Source: Clostridium arbusti SL206 (lineage in GTDB: Bacteria > Bacillota > Clostridia > Clostridiales > Clostridiaceae). From it: a DNA stretch of 57,139 nt. The notes under the pieces were generated by a model that saw only the letters and a list, made by a program, of their open reading frames with translations, did not search any database and was not told where the DNA came from. The position numbers and the translations under genes were made by a program. The stretch covers positions 1 through 57,139 of the forward strand of contig NZ_BAEV01000010.1 in the NCBI RefSeq assembly GCF_000246895.1, written 5' to 3'. Positions 45,661 to 53,895 of the stretch are shown piece by piece (positions within the stretch are counted from its first letter, which is position 1; each line of letters opens with the position of its first letter).

Positions 45661-46773
45661 TTATCGATCGACTTCACCTAATATAGGATCAAGTGATGCT
45701 AAAATAGCAACTGCATCCTGAATTGTACTTTCTTTAGCCATTTCAGGAAAGGCACCAATATTAACAAAAGATGGTCCATGTATGTGAAGTCTATAAGGTT
45801 TATTCAATCCATCGCTTACCAGATAATAACCTAGAGTACCTTTAGACCCCTCAATTTGGTGATAAATATCTCCTTTTGGTAGTTTTATCATCCTAGGAAC
45901 TTTAGCTAAAATTGGTCCCTCTTGAATTTGCTGTAGCGCTTGCTTAATAATTTTTAAACTTTCCTCCATTTCGCCAATACGCATTAACCATCGCTCATAG
46001 CAGTCACCATTTTTTCCAACAATCACCTTAAATTCGAAACGTTGATAAATACCATAAGGTACATCACGTCTTAAGTCCAAATCGATACCAGAAGCTCTCA
46101 AATTTGGGCCTGTTAATCCATAAGCCAAAGCTCTTTCCCCGCTAATAATTCCAACATCTTTAGTTCTGGCTTGAAAAATTTCATTGCCTGTAATGATGCG
46201 TTCATATTCCACAAAATTTTTGTCCATATCTGTAAGGAAATTTCTTAACTCTGGTATAAATTCCTCAGGCAGCTCCTGACTTACTCCTCCAATGCGCATA
46301 TAATTTGTTGTCATTCTAGAGCCACAAACCATTTCAAATAAATCCAGAACTTTTTCTCTATCTCTAAAAAAATACATCCAAGGAGTAGCTCCGTTGAGAT
46401 CAATTGCCATGCTCCCTAAAAAAACTTGGTGACTGGCAATTCTCTGTAGTTCAGCCATAATGATGCGAAGATATTCAGCTCTTTCCGGAACTTCAATTTC
46501 CATAAGCTTCTCCACCGTTTGGACATAACCTAATTCATTTAACATCCCAGACAAGTAATCCAATCTATCGGTATAAGGTATAAATTGAGTATAGGTTCTA
46601 GATTCAGCTAATTTTTCCATACCTCTATGTAAGTAGCCAATGACATTTTCAACATTAACAATACTCTCTCCATCCAAAGTGAAAATTGCTCGATATACTC
46701 CATGAGTACTAGGGTGCTGTGGGCCAAAATTCAGAGTCATTTCCTCAGTATGAAACATTTTCTGTCGTATCAT
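45661..46773 (-). CDS. nuoD: Complex I subunit NuoD (49-kDa type)
   Basis: A 370-residue protein related to hydrogenase large subunits but without their Ni-binding cysteines. The quinone-site motif [15 protein letters not shown] and [13 protein letters not shown] are present, and the C-terminus DPILGEVDR is canonical. Separate from nuoC, not fused. Start at ATG 46773 with GAGGAGG 7 bp upstream. Confidence 0.96.
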   Translation of the reverse strand: MIRQKMFHTEEMTLNFGPQHPSTHGVYRAIFTLDGESIVNVENVIGYLHRGMEKLAESRTYTQFIPYTDRLDYLSGMLNELGYVQTVEKLMEIEVPERAEYLRIIMAELQRIASHQVFLGSMAIDLNGATPWMYFFRDREKVLDLFEMVCGSRMTTNYMRIGGVSQELPEEFIPELRNFLTDMDKNFVEYERIITGNEIFQARTKDVGIISGERALAYGLTGPNLRASGIDLDLRRDVPYGIYQRFEFKVIVGKNGDCYERWLMRIGEMEESLKIIKQALQQIQEGPILAKVPRMIKLPKGDIYHQIEGSKGTLGYYLVSDGLNKPYRLHIHGPSFVNIGAFPEMAKESTIQDAVAILASLDPILGEVDR

Positions 46774-46788
46774 CACCAAACCTCCTCT

Positions 46789-47226
46789 CTATCTTCTCTC
46801 AATAATTTTAAAATCTTTTCGTAAAGGATGCCCAACAAAATTATCTGAACACAATATTCTCTTTAAATTGGGATGACCAATAAAGTTAATTCCAAATAGA
46901 TCATATACTTCTCTTTCCTGAACATTTGCCGCCGCCCACTCCTTAGTCAATGAAGGAATCTCAAGTTTTTCATCAAGTTTTACCTTGATTCTAATTAGCT
47001 CATGGGTCCTTAATGACATAAAATGATAAATACAGCTTAATCTTTCTTCTTCAACTGCAGTTAAATCCACTAAAAAATTAAAGCCATACTCTTTTACCTT
47101 TTTTACAATACCTAGAAAAGTATTAATTTCTATACAAATAGCTATTTGCGTGTTTTCCATGATTTCAACATTTTGTTGATACTCTTCTTTTAATGCCAAA
47201 ATCAGCTTTTCACTAATTCTACTCAC
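46789..47226 (-). CDS. nuoC: Complex I subunit NuoC (30-kDa type)
   Basis: A 145-residue protein with the signature [20 protein letters not shown], then HPNLKRILC and [12 protein letters not shown] start overlapping the nuoB stop. Short N-terminal region. Confidence 0.94.
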   Translation of the reverse strand: MSRISEKLILALKEEYQQNVEIMENTQIAICIEINTFLGIVKKVKEYGFNFLVDLTAVEEERLSCIYHFMSLRTHELIRIKVKLDEKLEIPSLTKEWAAANVQEREVYDLFGINFIGHPNLKRILCSDNFVGHPLRKDFKIIERR

Positions 47227-47722
47227 CTATACTCACCTCTTCCGGATGAATAATTTTTTCTTTTAAAGTTAAAAGACCGTGAAGTAATGCCTCAGGACGC
47301 GGAGGACAGCCTGGAATATATACATCTACTGGTAAAAATGTGTCTGCACCAGGGACAACATTATAGGAGTCTACAAAAGGACCACCACTAGTAGCGCAGC
47401 TCCCCATAGCAATTACCCATTTAGGTTCCGGCATTTGTTCGTAAATTCTTTTCACAATAGGTGCCATTTTTTCAGTAACAGTTCCAGCAACGATCATCAA
47501 ATCTGCTTGCCTTGGTGAAGCACGAAAAACTTCATAGCCAAAGCGTGCAATATCATAACGAGCGCCTCCAGCCGCCATCATTTCAATAGCACAGCAGGCT
47601 AAACCAAATGTCAGAGGCCAAAATGAATGAGCACGACAAAAATTTAATGCATCATCTAATTTGGTTAATTTAATATTTTTTTCTATCTCTTCTTGAATGT
47701 ATTTATTCTGTTCAAATTTCAT
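47219..47722 (-). CDS. nuoB: Complex I Fe-S subunit NuoB
   Basis: A 167-residue protein carrying cluster N2, the direct donor to quinone: the tandem Cys in [13 protein letters not shown], then [10 protein letters not shown] and [15 protein letters not shown]. Start at ATG 47722, overlapping the nuoA stop by 4 bp. Confidence 0.96.
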   Translation of the reverse strand: MKFEQNKYIQEEIEKNIKLTKLDDALNFCRAHSFWPLTFGLACCAIEMMAAGGARYDIARFGYEVFRASPRQADLMIVAGTVTEKMAPIVKRIYEQMPEPKWVIAMGSCATSGGPFVDSYNVVPGADTFLPVDVYIPGCPPRPEALLHGLLTLKEKIIHPEEVSIGE

Positions 47723-48075
47723 TTCCACTCTAATGCCCCCTCTTTCCACGCATACCATAACCCAATGATTAGAATTCCAATAAAAATAAACATCTCAGCA
47801 AAAGCGAATAAACCCAGTGTCTTAAATTTCACTGCCCATGGCAAAAGAAAAACTGTTTCAACATCAAAAAATAAAAATACCAAAGCATACATAAAATAAC
47901 TGGCTTTAAATCTAATCCAGGTTGATCCAGTAGTTTCAACACCACATTCATAAGTAGATAACTTTTCTTTATTCGGCTTATTAGGCCTTACAAAGGAAGC
48001 AGTTAACAAAACAACCACTCCAAAGATGAATGAGGCTATGAGAAAAATTCCAACCATTAGAAAATCTTGTAGCAT
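47719..48075 (-). CDS. nuoA: Complex I subunit NuoA
   Basis: A 118-residue protein with three helices and the conserved [20 protein letters not shown] loop and [15 protein letters not shown]. Start at ATG 48075 with GGAGGTG 7 bp upstream. First gene of nuoABCDHIJKLMN; the order is that of other bacteria with nuoEFG missing as a block. Confidence 0.95.
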   Translation of the reverse strand: MLQDFLMVGIFLIASFIFGVVVLLTASFVRPNKPNKEKLSTYECGVETTGSTWIRFKASYFMYALVFLFFDVETVFLLPWAVKFKTLGLFAFAEMFIFIGILIIGLWYAWKEGALEWK

Positions 48076-48103
48076 TTTTATCACCTCCTAAAACGTAATT
48101 TAC

Positions 48104-48139
48104 TTATAATTTAGCAAGTAACTCATTTATTGCATCCAC
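48104..48139 (-). CDS. Possible 11-aa leader peptide upstream of nuoA
   Basis: A GTG start behind a perfect AGGAGG opens a frame encoding MDAINELLAKL and stops 29 bp before nuoA. A second mini-ORF, starting with an ATG near 48177, ends MQ within it. The long nuo leader (about 215 nt) thus has translatable signals, but function is speculative. The remaining gap 48140-48515 holds the two divergent promoters and no gene. Confidence 0.25.
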   Translation of the reverse strand: MDAINELLAKL

Positions 48140-48297
48140 TTTTTCCTCCTATCTGATTGTCCTTTATCTTTATTCATTTGCATTCCTCATTTCTATTTAA
48201 CTCTTAAAGCGAAATGTTTTAATTTATTTTTCCTCCCTATAGTGGGAGGATATCACTTAAAAACTACTAAGTTATTGATATCTTTCTCTTTGCTTAC

Positions 48298-48330
48298 ATA
48301 CTACCCAATTCTTATGAAGACTTTATGTAG
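48298..48330 (-). promoter_or_regulatory. Direct-repeat box and -10 of the nuo operon
   Basis: Minus strand: CTACATAA (48330-48323), 3 bp, CTTCATAA (48319-48312), 8 bp, -10 TAGTAT (48303-48298). Confidence 0.78.
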
Positions 48331-48373
48331 ATTGAAAAAATAAACAGATAAACTTTTTTAGTGCACTTAATAT

Positions 48374-48406
48374 CTACATATTATCTTTACATTTTTTTTA
48401 TATAAT
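48374..48406 (+). promoter_or_regulatory. Direct-repeat box and -10 of the second prenyl synthase
   Basis: CTACATAT (48374-48381), 3 bp, CTTTACAT (48385-48392), 8 bp, -10 TATAAT (48401-48406). The second half-site is weaker. It is divergent from the nuo box. Confidence 0.6.
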
Positions 48407-48515
48407 TAACCGCAGCATAAATTATAGGATATTTAACATAATTGATGATGCTATTTTAATTATTAATAAATAAATTTTTTATTATCCTTAGTAATTAAGA
48501 AAGGGGTGAAAACAA

Positions 48516-49337
48516 ATGAAATTTCAAGAAATTCATAAACCGATAAAAAAAGAATTAGATCAAGTAAAATCAGATCTTAAAAATTTGAGTTCAGATATAC
48601 CTAATAGCTCACTACCTGAAATAATTGAATACTTTTTTAAAATTCCTGGCAAACACCTTCGTCCCACTTTAGTCTTATTATCCGCAGGAACAGTAAATTC
48701 AAAACTCTCAACAAGCCCTAACTCTTCATTAATACAATTAGCTGTAGTAGTAGAACTCATTCATAGTGCAAGTTTAATCCATGACGATATAATTGATAAT
48801 GATTTTTGTCGTAGAGGTCAAAAAACTTTAAACAAAATTTATGGTAGAAAGGTTGCTGTTCTTGCTGGTGATGTGATTTTTTCTCATGCTTTTTCAATAA
48901 TTAACGAATCACTCCCTAAAAAGTTTGTGAAGCCTATCGTTCAATTAACTACTGAGATGTGTGCTGCTGAGATAGATCAGGCTCAATATAATTTACCTAA
49001 TAAAGAAATGTATTTTAATATTATTAAAGGCAAAACAGCCTCATTCATGGGACTTTGCTGCCGCTTGGGTGGTGAAATTTCAGGTGGAAGTGAGAAAGAA
49101 ATTCTAATTTTAGAAGAATACGGTTTAAATCTTGGTATGGCCTACCAAATAATTGATGATTATATGGATGGCGATATTAAAGCGAAAAGTAATGTAACCA
49201 TGGAAGATGCTCATTATTTTGCTCAAAAAGCTATAGATGCATTAAGAAATTTTGAAGCTTCTTCATATAAGGATAGCTTAACAAATTTGGTTAATTACAT
49301 TTTAACATTTTCCCACAGCAAAGCTCAGAATGCTTAA
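48516..49337 (+). CDS. trans-Polyprenyl diphosphate synthase (menaquinone side chain)
   Basis: A 273-residue enzyme with all catalytic motifs: GKHLRPTLVLLSAG, the first Asp-rich motif LIHDDIIDNDFCRRG, KGKTASFMG, and the second Asp-rich motif YQIIDDYMDGD. It elongates prenyl diphosphate for MenA. A heptaprenyl/octaprenyl type is likely, but chain length cannot be read off. It is slightly short (usually about 320). GAAAGGGGTG precedes the ATG. Paralogous to 33453-34286, which has lost several of these residues. Confidence 0.9.
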   Translation: MKFQEIHKPIKKELDQVKSDLKNLSSDIPNSSLPEIIEYFFKIPGKHLRPTLVLLSAGTVNSKLSTSPNSSLIQLAVVVELIHSASLIHDDIIDNDFCRRGQKTLNKIYGRKVAVLAGDVIFSHAFSIINESLPKKFVKPIVQLTTEMCAAEIDQAQYNLPNKEMYFNIIKGKTASFMGLCCRLGGEISGGSEKEILILEEYGLNLGMAYQIIDDYMDGDIKAKSNVTMEDAHYFAQKAIDALRNFEASSYKDSLTNLVNYILTFSHSKAQNA

Positions 49338-49363
49338 TTAATATAAAATATAATCAATATGTA

Positions 49364-49416
49364 AAATAACAGTTGAATTGACTAGATTTTATACTAAATC
49401 ATTCCAACTGTTATTT
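49364..49416. terminator. Bidirectional terminator between prenyl synthase 2 and kinase 2
   Basis: AAATAACAGTTG (49364-49375) pairs perfectly with CAACTGTTATTT (49405-49416), with an inner GATTT/AAATC stem. It separates convergent genes. Confidence 0.75.
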
Positions 49417-49475
49417 GCAAAAACTAAATGAAATAACCTAATTTAAATTTATCAAATTTTAGCCCCTAAAATATA

Positions 49476-50891
49476 TTACATGCATATATCTTTTTTAGGA
49501 AATTCTATACTAAACGCAGTACCTTCACCTATCTTACTTTTAACCTGAATTTTCCCTCCATTGGCTTCTACTAAACTTTTAGTTATAGTGAGTCCAAGAC
49601 CTGATCCACCGCTATTTTTATCTCTTGATATATCACTTCTATAAAATCTCTCAAATATATATGGTAAATCTTTTTCAGAAATACCTATACCATTGTCTTC
49701 TACCTCTATTACAATATAACCTCTACTTTCAAATAAAGATACTTTTACTCTACCATTAATTTCAAGATACTTATTCGCATTTGAAAGAAGATTATACAGT
49801 ATTTGTTTTAAATTATCTTTATCCATATATACAATTATTTTTTCTGTAATTTCAGTTGTAATCAAATAATTTTGTTTCATAAATATAGGTTTAAAAGTAT
49901 CTACAATATTTGTAATTTCAGAAGATAAATCAAATTTACTTTTATTAAGAGTTATACCTGCTTGCTCAAGCTTTGATATGTTTCTAAGATTATTTACTAA
50001 TTTTGAAAGTCTATCTAATTCTTCATAAAATACTTGAAACCTTTCTTTTGAGGGTTCCCATATGCCATCAATTAAGGCTTCCACATGAGTTTTTAGTGTA
50101 GTAAGTGGAGTCCTTATTTCATGGGCCATATCGGAAGTAAGTCTTTTCCTGAGTTCTTCTTGATTCTGTAATGTTTCTGCAAGGTAGTTTATTGAACAAG
50201 CTAGTTCTTCTATTTCTTTTGTATTACATTTTATATTAGAACGAACTCCTAAATTTCCTCTTCTCATATCCGAAGCAGTTTTAGTTATTTTTTCAAGTGG
50301 AGATGCAATCTGTCTTGATAGAAAAAAACTTATTAATAATCCAAGAATTAGTGTTATAAAAAAAGAGATTATAAAGGATTGATTAAGATTATTTATAAAA
50401 GTCAATGAGTTTGAAGAAAAATAAGAACTGCCGTAGTAACCAATAATTATTGTCCCCACTACACTGTTATCCTTAGTTATTTCATGTTTTTCTTCTTTAT
50501 ATTCTCCAGTATTAATATTTGATAAATCACCCATCATACTGCTTTTTCTTCCACCCATCATTGAATTCATCATATTTTTATGCTGCATATATGCAGTCCC
50601 TGAAGAAAATAGAGTATTACCTGAATTATCTCTTACTTCAATATATAATTCGTCCATATTTGCATTCCTAACTATTGATTCTTGGCTATCATTTGAGAAC
50701 CCATTATTTTTATTATATGAACCTTCAATAAATTTAACTATTTCATTTATCTTTGTGTTGTGTTCATCCACTAGATATTTTTTAAATTCATTAGAAATTC
50801 TTACATTTGAAATAATACTGGTAATAATTAAAGAGCCAATAAGTGCAATTAAAAAACCCAAAGATAGTTTTTTACCAAGTGTTATTTTCAC
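49476..50891 (-). CDS. Membrane sensor histidine kinase with Met-rich sensor loop (system 2)
   Basis: A 471-residue kinase: TM1 (about 8-30), extracellular domain, TM2, HAMP, HisKA with TSDMAHEIRTPLTTLKTH, and ATPase boxes NLLSNANKYLE, DNGIGISEKDLPYIFERFY and GSGLGLTITK. The sensor domain contains YMQHKNMMNSMMGGRKSSMM, a dense Met/His stretch like Cu(I)/Ag(I) sensing segments. A copper cue is therefore plausible but inferred. Start at GTG 50891 with AGGAGG 8 bp upstream. It follows RR2. Confidence 0.92.
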   Translation of the reverse strand: MKITLGKKLSLGFLIALIGSLIITSIISNVRISNEFKKYLVDEHNTKINEIVKFIEGSYNKNNGFSNDSQESIVRNANMDELYIEVRDNSGNTLFSSGTAYMQHKNMMNSMMGGRKSSMMGDLSNINTGEYKEEKHEITKDNSVVGTIIIGYYGSSYFSSNSLTFINNLNQSFIISFFITLILGLLISFFLSRQIASPLEKITKTASDMRRGNLGVRSNIKCNTKEIEELACSINYLAETLQNQEELRKRLTSDMAHEIRTPLTTLKTHVEALIDGIWEPSKERFQVFYEELDRLSKLVNNLRNISKLEQAGITLNKSKFDLSSEITNIVDTFKPIFMKQNYLITTEITEKIIVYMDKDNLKQILYNLLSNANKYLEINGRVKVSLFESRGYIVIEVEDNGIGISEKDLPYIFERFYRSDISRDKNSGGSGLGLTITKSLVEANGGKIQVKSKIGEGTAFSIEFPKKDICM

Positions 50892-50932
50892 TACTATGAC
50901 CTCCTGCATTATTTATATTAACTACAATACTA

Positions 50933-51637
50933 TCAACTCTTTGAGCCTGTAAATTTATAACCTACTCCATAAATTGTATTTATGTATTTAGGATTCTTAG
51001 TGTCATCCTCAATTTTATGTCTTATATTCTTTATATAGCTGTCCACAGTTCTATCAAATCCTTCATATTCAATTCCAAAGGCTTTTTTTACTAACTGTTC
51101 TCTTGTGAATACCTGACCGGGATTTGTAAGTAATGCTAATAGTACTTTGAATTCATAGGGAGTAATATCTATTTCTTTAGTTCTCTTTTTAACCTTCATT
51201 TTTGTTACATCTATTTCCAAATCCCCATCATTAAATACAAGATAATCTGCAAGTGGATTCTGGTCTCTATAAGCTCTTCTAAGAAGTGCTCTGACTCTTT
51301 CAACTAGTTCTCTTACACTAAAAGGTTTTGTAAGATAATCATCTGCGCCCATTGCTAATCCTTCAATTTTATCATCTTCCTCTATTTTAGCAGTAAGCAT
51401 AATAATAGGAACATCAGACACTGCTCTTATCTTTCTACAAACTTCTTCTCCAGAAATTTTAGGAAGCATTAAATCCAATACAATGAGTTTAATATTTTCT
51501 TCTTTAAAGATTCTAATTGCCTCTTCACCATCTGTTGCTGTATATATTTTAAATTTATCCTTTTCCAAATAAGCTTTAATTACTTCCAATATATTATCTT
51601 CATCATCAACTACCAGTATATTAATAGTATCCTTCAT
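50933..51637 (-). CDS. OmpR/PhoB-family response regulator (system 2)
   Basis: A 234-residue protein with receiver VVDDEDNILEVIKAYLEKD, Asp in IVLDLMLPKISGEEV, Lys in DYLTKPFSVRE, and winged-helix DNA-binding domain ITPYEFKVLLALLTNPG with RTVDSYIKNIRHKIED. Clearly paralogous to system 1. GAGGTG precedes the ATG. It may be transcribed from the SHOCT-gene promoter by read-through. Confidence 0.94.
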   Translation of the reverse strand: MKDTINILVVDDEDNILEVIKAYLEKDKFKIYTATDGEEAIRIFKEENIKLIVLDLMLPKISGEEVCRKIRAVSDVPIIMLTAKIEEDDKIEGLAMGADDYLTKPFSVRELVERVRALLRRAYRDQNPLADYLVFNDGDLEIDVTKMKVKKRTKEIDITPYEFKVLLALLTNPGQVFTREQLVKKAFGIEYEGFDRTVDSYIKNIRHKIEDDTKNPKYINTIYGVGYKFTGSKS

Positions 51638-51690
51638 TTTTCAAACACCTCAATACAATTTATTACTTCATTCAATTATAATTATATCAA

Positions 51691-51720
51691 AAATAACTAG
51701 AGATTACTCTCTAGTTATTT
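51691..51720 (-). terminator. Hairpin at the end of the SHOCT gene
   Basis: AAATAACTAGAG (51691-51702) pairs with CTCTAGTTATTT (51709-51720), and the minus strand continues with T residues. The stop codon lies in the stem. It may act as a partial attenuator before the RR2 gene. Confidence 0.7.
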
Positions 51721-51947
51721 TTGATAAATTCTTTTCTCTTTTTATATTCTTCTTCGGTAATTTCTCCTTTGGCATACATACTGTTAAGAGTTTTAATTGC
51801 GTTGTTATTTCCATTGAAATAGCCTTTTAATAATTTTATTCCTACAACAACTATTCCTATAATTATTAAAAATCGTATTATCATAAATATTATAAGGTAT
51901 GGACTTCCCCAGCCTATGAATCCATTACCATAACCACAACCAAACAT
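51711..51947 (-). CDS. SHOCT-domain small membrane protein
   Basis: A 78-residue protein: a Gly-rich N-terminus, one helix (PYLIIFMIIRFLIIIGIVVV), then a SHOCT motif (LNSMYAKGEITEEEYKKRKE). Such proteins are frequent next to two-component systems and copper genes, with no established biochemical role. Own direct-repeat promoter upstream (51981-52013). Confidence 0.85.
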   Translation of the reverse strand: MFGCGYGNGFIGWGSPYLIIFMIIRFLIIIGIVVVGIKLLKGYFNGNNNAIKTLNSMYAKGEITEEEYKKRKEFIKNN

Positions 51948-51980
51948 AATATCCTCCTCCTTTTAATTTTCTATAATTAA

Positions 51981-52013
51981 ATTATAAAATTAAATTATGG
52001 AGCAATTATGAAT
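51981..52013 (-). promoter_or_regulatory. Direct-repeat box and -10 of the SHOCT/system 2 unit
   Basis: Minus strand: ATTCATAA (52013-52006), 3 bp, CTCCATAA (52002-51995), 8 bp, -10 TATAAT (51986-51981). Resembles the box of the Met-rich protein gene (27846-27878) more than the respiratory boxes. Confidence 0.72.
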
Positions 52014-52081
52014 AATTTATATCTATTACTGTAAAACACATTTAATAATACAATATTGAGGCTTTAGCTTTATAAAGCATA

Positions 52082-52795
52082 TTACAAATTCATCTTTACT
52101 CCGTTATTTTTAAGCCACTGATCTCTTTGCTTATAATCTGGCAATATAGAAGCTACTGCTTTCCAGTAATCCTTAGAATGGTTCTTATGAACCATGTGGC
52201 ACATTTCATGAACTACTATATAGTCAAGTACAGATTCTTTAGCCATAACACATCTCCAGTTAAACAGAAGTGCATCTTTATAAGTACAACTTCCCCATCT
52301 TCTCTTTTGTTCTTTTACTTTAATTTCTGAAGGCTTCATATTAAAATACTTTTGATAAAAACTGACCCTCTTATTTATCTCCTTTTTTGCCATTTCTCTA
52401 TACCACAATTCCAGAGCTTTTCTTATGTATTCTTTATCGTTATTCTTAGTAGTTACTATGATTTTATCATTCAAAATAGTAACATTTGGCCTATCTATAT
52501 TAACATCTAAGTTTATCTCAATAGGACACTCTCTTCCAAGGTACATAAACAATTCACCCGTAACAAATTCCCTACTTGCAGACTGATAGGGCCTATGTTT
52601 AAAATAGTAAAGTTTTTTAGAAATCCATGCTGCCTTTCCCTTTACCATTTCTATTATTACATCCTCTGGTATTCCAATAGGTGATCTTACTTTAATATCC
52701 CCCGTAGGTTCTATAGATATTCCCATGGTCTTTCGTTTACTAAATAACACTTGAAATTCTATATCTTCACCAGCATACCTAATTTTTAATTTCAT
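52082..52795 (-). CDS. YgjP-like M48-type metallopeptidase
   Basis: A 237-residue protein with zinc motif IVVHEMCHMVHKNHSKDYW (HExxH plus downstream His) at about 185-205 and the KEQKRRWGSCT segment typical of the YgjP/SprT-like DUF45 family. Cytosolic, substrate unknown. Start at ATG 52795 with AGGTGATTATT upstream. Confidence 0.88.
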   Translation of the reverse strand: MKLKIRYAGEDIEFQVLFSKRKTMGISIEPTGDIKVRSPIGIPEDVIIEMVKGKAAWISKKLYYFKHRPYQSASREFVTGELFMYLGRECPIEINLDVNIDRPNVTILNDKIIVTTKNNDKEYIRKALELWYREMAKKEINKRVSFYQKYFNMKPSEIKVKEQKRRWGSCTYKDALLFNWRCVMAKESVLDYIVVHEMCHMVHKNHSKDYWKAVASILPDYKQRDQWLKNNGVKMNL

Positions 52796-52892
52796 AATAA
52801 TCACCTGATATTTTATATATGCATATACCTCATTCTGTTTATTTATGAGTTTTAAAACTTCTGTTAATACTTATATGTAATATTCATTAATC

Positions 52893-53321
52893 CTAAATTT
52901 CATCTAATATATTTATAGCATCTTTTATAAGTTTAGGGCATATATCTTTGAATAAACCTTTTTCTCTAGCATATTCCCTCATACCTTTTTGGTTTAAATT
53001 ACATCCAAGCAGATCCCTACAGGTAATTGAAGAATTCATTTTTTTAAACTTTTCATTGAAGATTCCAACCATTTCATAAACTTTTTCTTTAGATTCCTTA
53101 TCTTCAATCTTGTCTGGACCATATTTAAGTCCTAAAACCATTATTGCTCCAGCTACAGCACCACAAACTTCACCTTGACGTATTCCACCGCCAAAGCCTG
53201 TACCTACTTTTAATAGTGAGCTCATATCTAGATCCAATTCATTGCAGTAAGTTAATAATACGCTTTGAGCACAATTGGCTCCTCTACTAAATTTGCCTAC
53301 GGCTTGTTCCACTTTATTCAT
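52893..53321 (-). CDS. C_GCAxxG_C_C family probable redox protein
   Basis: A 142-residue protein with the family pattern: GANCAQSVLLTYC, EVCGAVAGAIMVLG and SITCRDLLGCNL. The spaced cysteines and Gly-rich core suggest a redox or metal site; no reaction is assigned to most members. Start at ATG 53321 with CTGGTGG upstream. Monocistronic. Confidence 0.88.
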   Translation of the reverse strand: MNKVEQAVGKFSRGANCAQSVLLTYCNELDLDMSSLLKVGTGFGGGIRQGEVCGAVAGAIMVLGLKYGPDKIEDKESKEKVYEMVGIFNEKFKKMNSSITCRDLLGCNLNQKGMREYAREKGLFKDICPKLIKDAINILDEI

Positions 53322-53816
53322 AATATCCACCAGCTATCTTTAAAATTATAAACTCATATTTTCATACCGTTATATAACAGTTTCTCTTTTTTAACTTTAT
53401 TCTATAATACCACAACTTAATAAAAAAATATATTTTATTATTGAATTTCACGTTATTAATTATTATTTTTTTATATTTACTAAAAAAATCAATTAAAAGA
53501 TGGATATCTCGTAAATAAATCTTGTTTATACCTAGCTAATCACTCTACAAATTCTGTTTATGCATTAATATTCATTGATAAAGCAGATTATTATAAAATA
53601 TTTTATAGCTTTTCTATTTTAATATTTTTAATAAAATTATTAATCTATCAATTATATCTATAAATGCAATGTACATTTTATTAATTTGCTAATTTTCAAG
53701 CATTTATATATTAAATTTCATTATTTTACACATATACCTCTTCATTAAATTATGCTAAAATAAGAGTAATTTCAATAGCTTGTATATATTAAGAAACAAG
53801 AAGTTTATATTAAAAT

Positions 53817-53830
53817 CTTTTGTACAAAAG
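53817..53830. promoter_or_regulatory. 14-bp perfect palindrome upstream of asparaginase
   Basis: CTTTTGTACAAAAG, about 65 bp before the asparaginase start; possible operator. The rest of the 570-bp gap 53322-53895 is very AT-rich and shows no ORF, hairpin or riboswitch that I can support. Confidence 0.3.
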
Positions 53831-53895
53831 TCAATCTCATTACCGAAAACAAATTTTCCAATTAACTAATAAATTAATATATGAGGAGTATTAAA

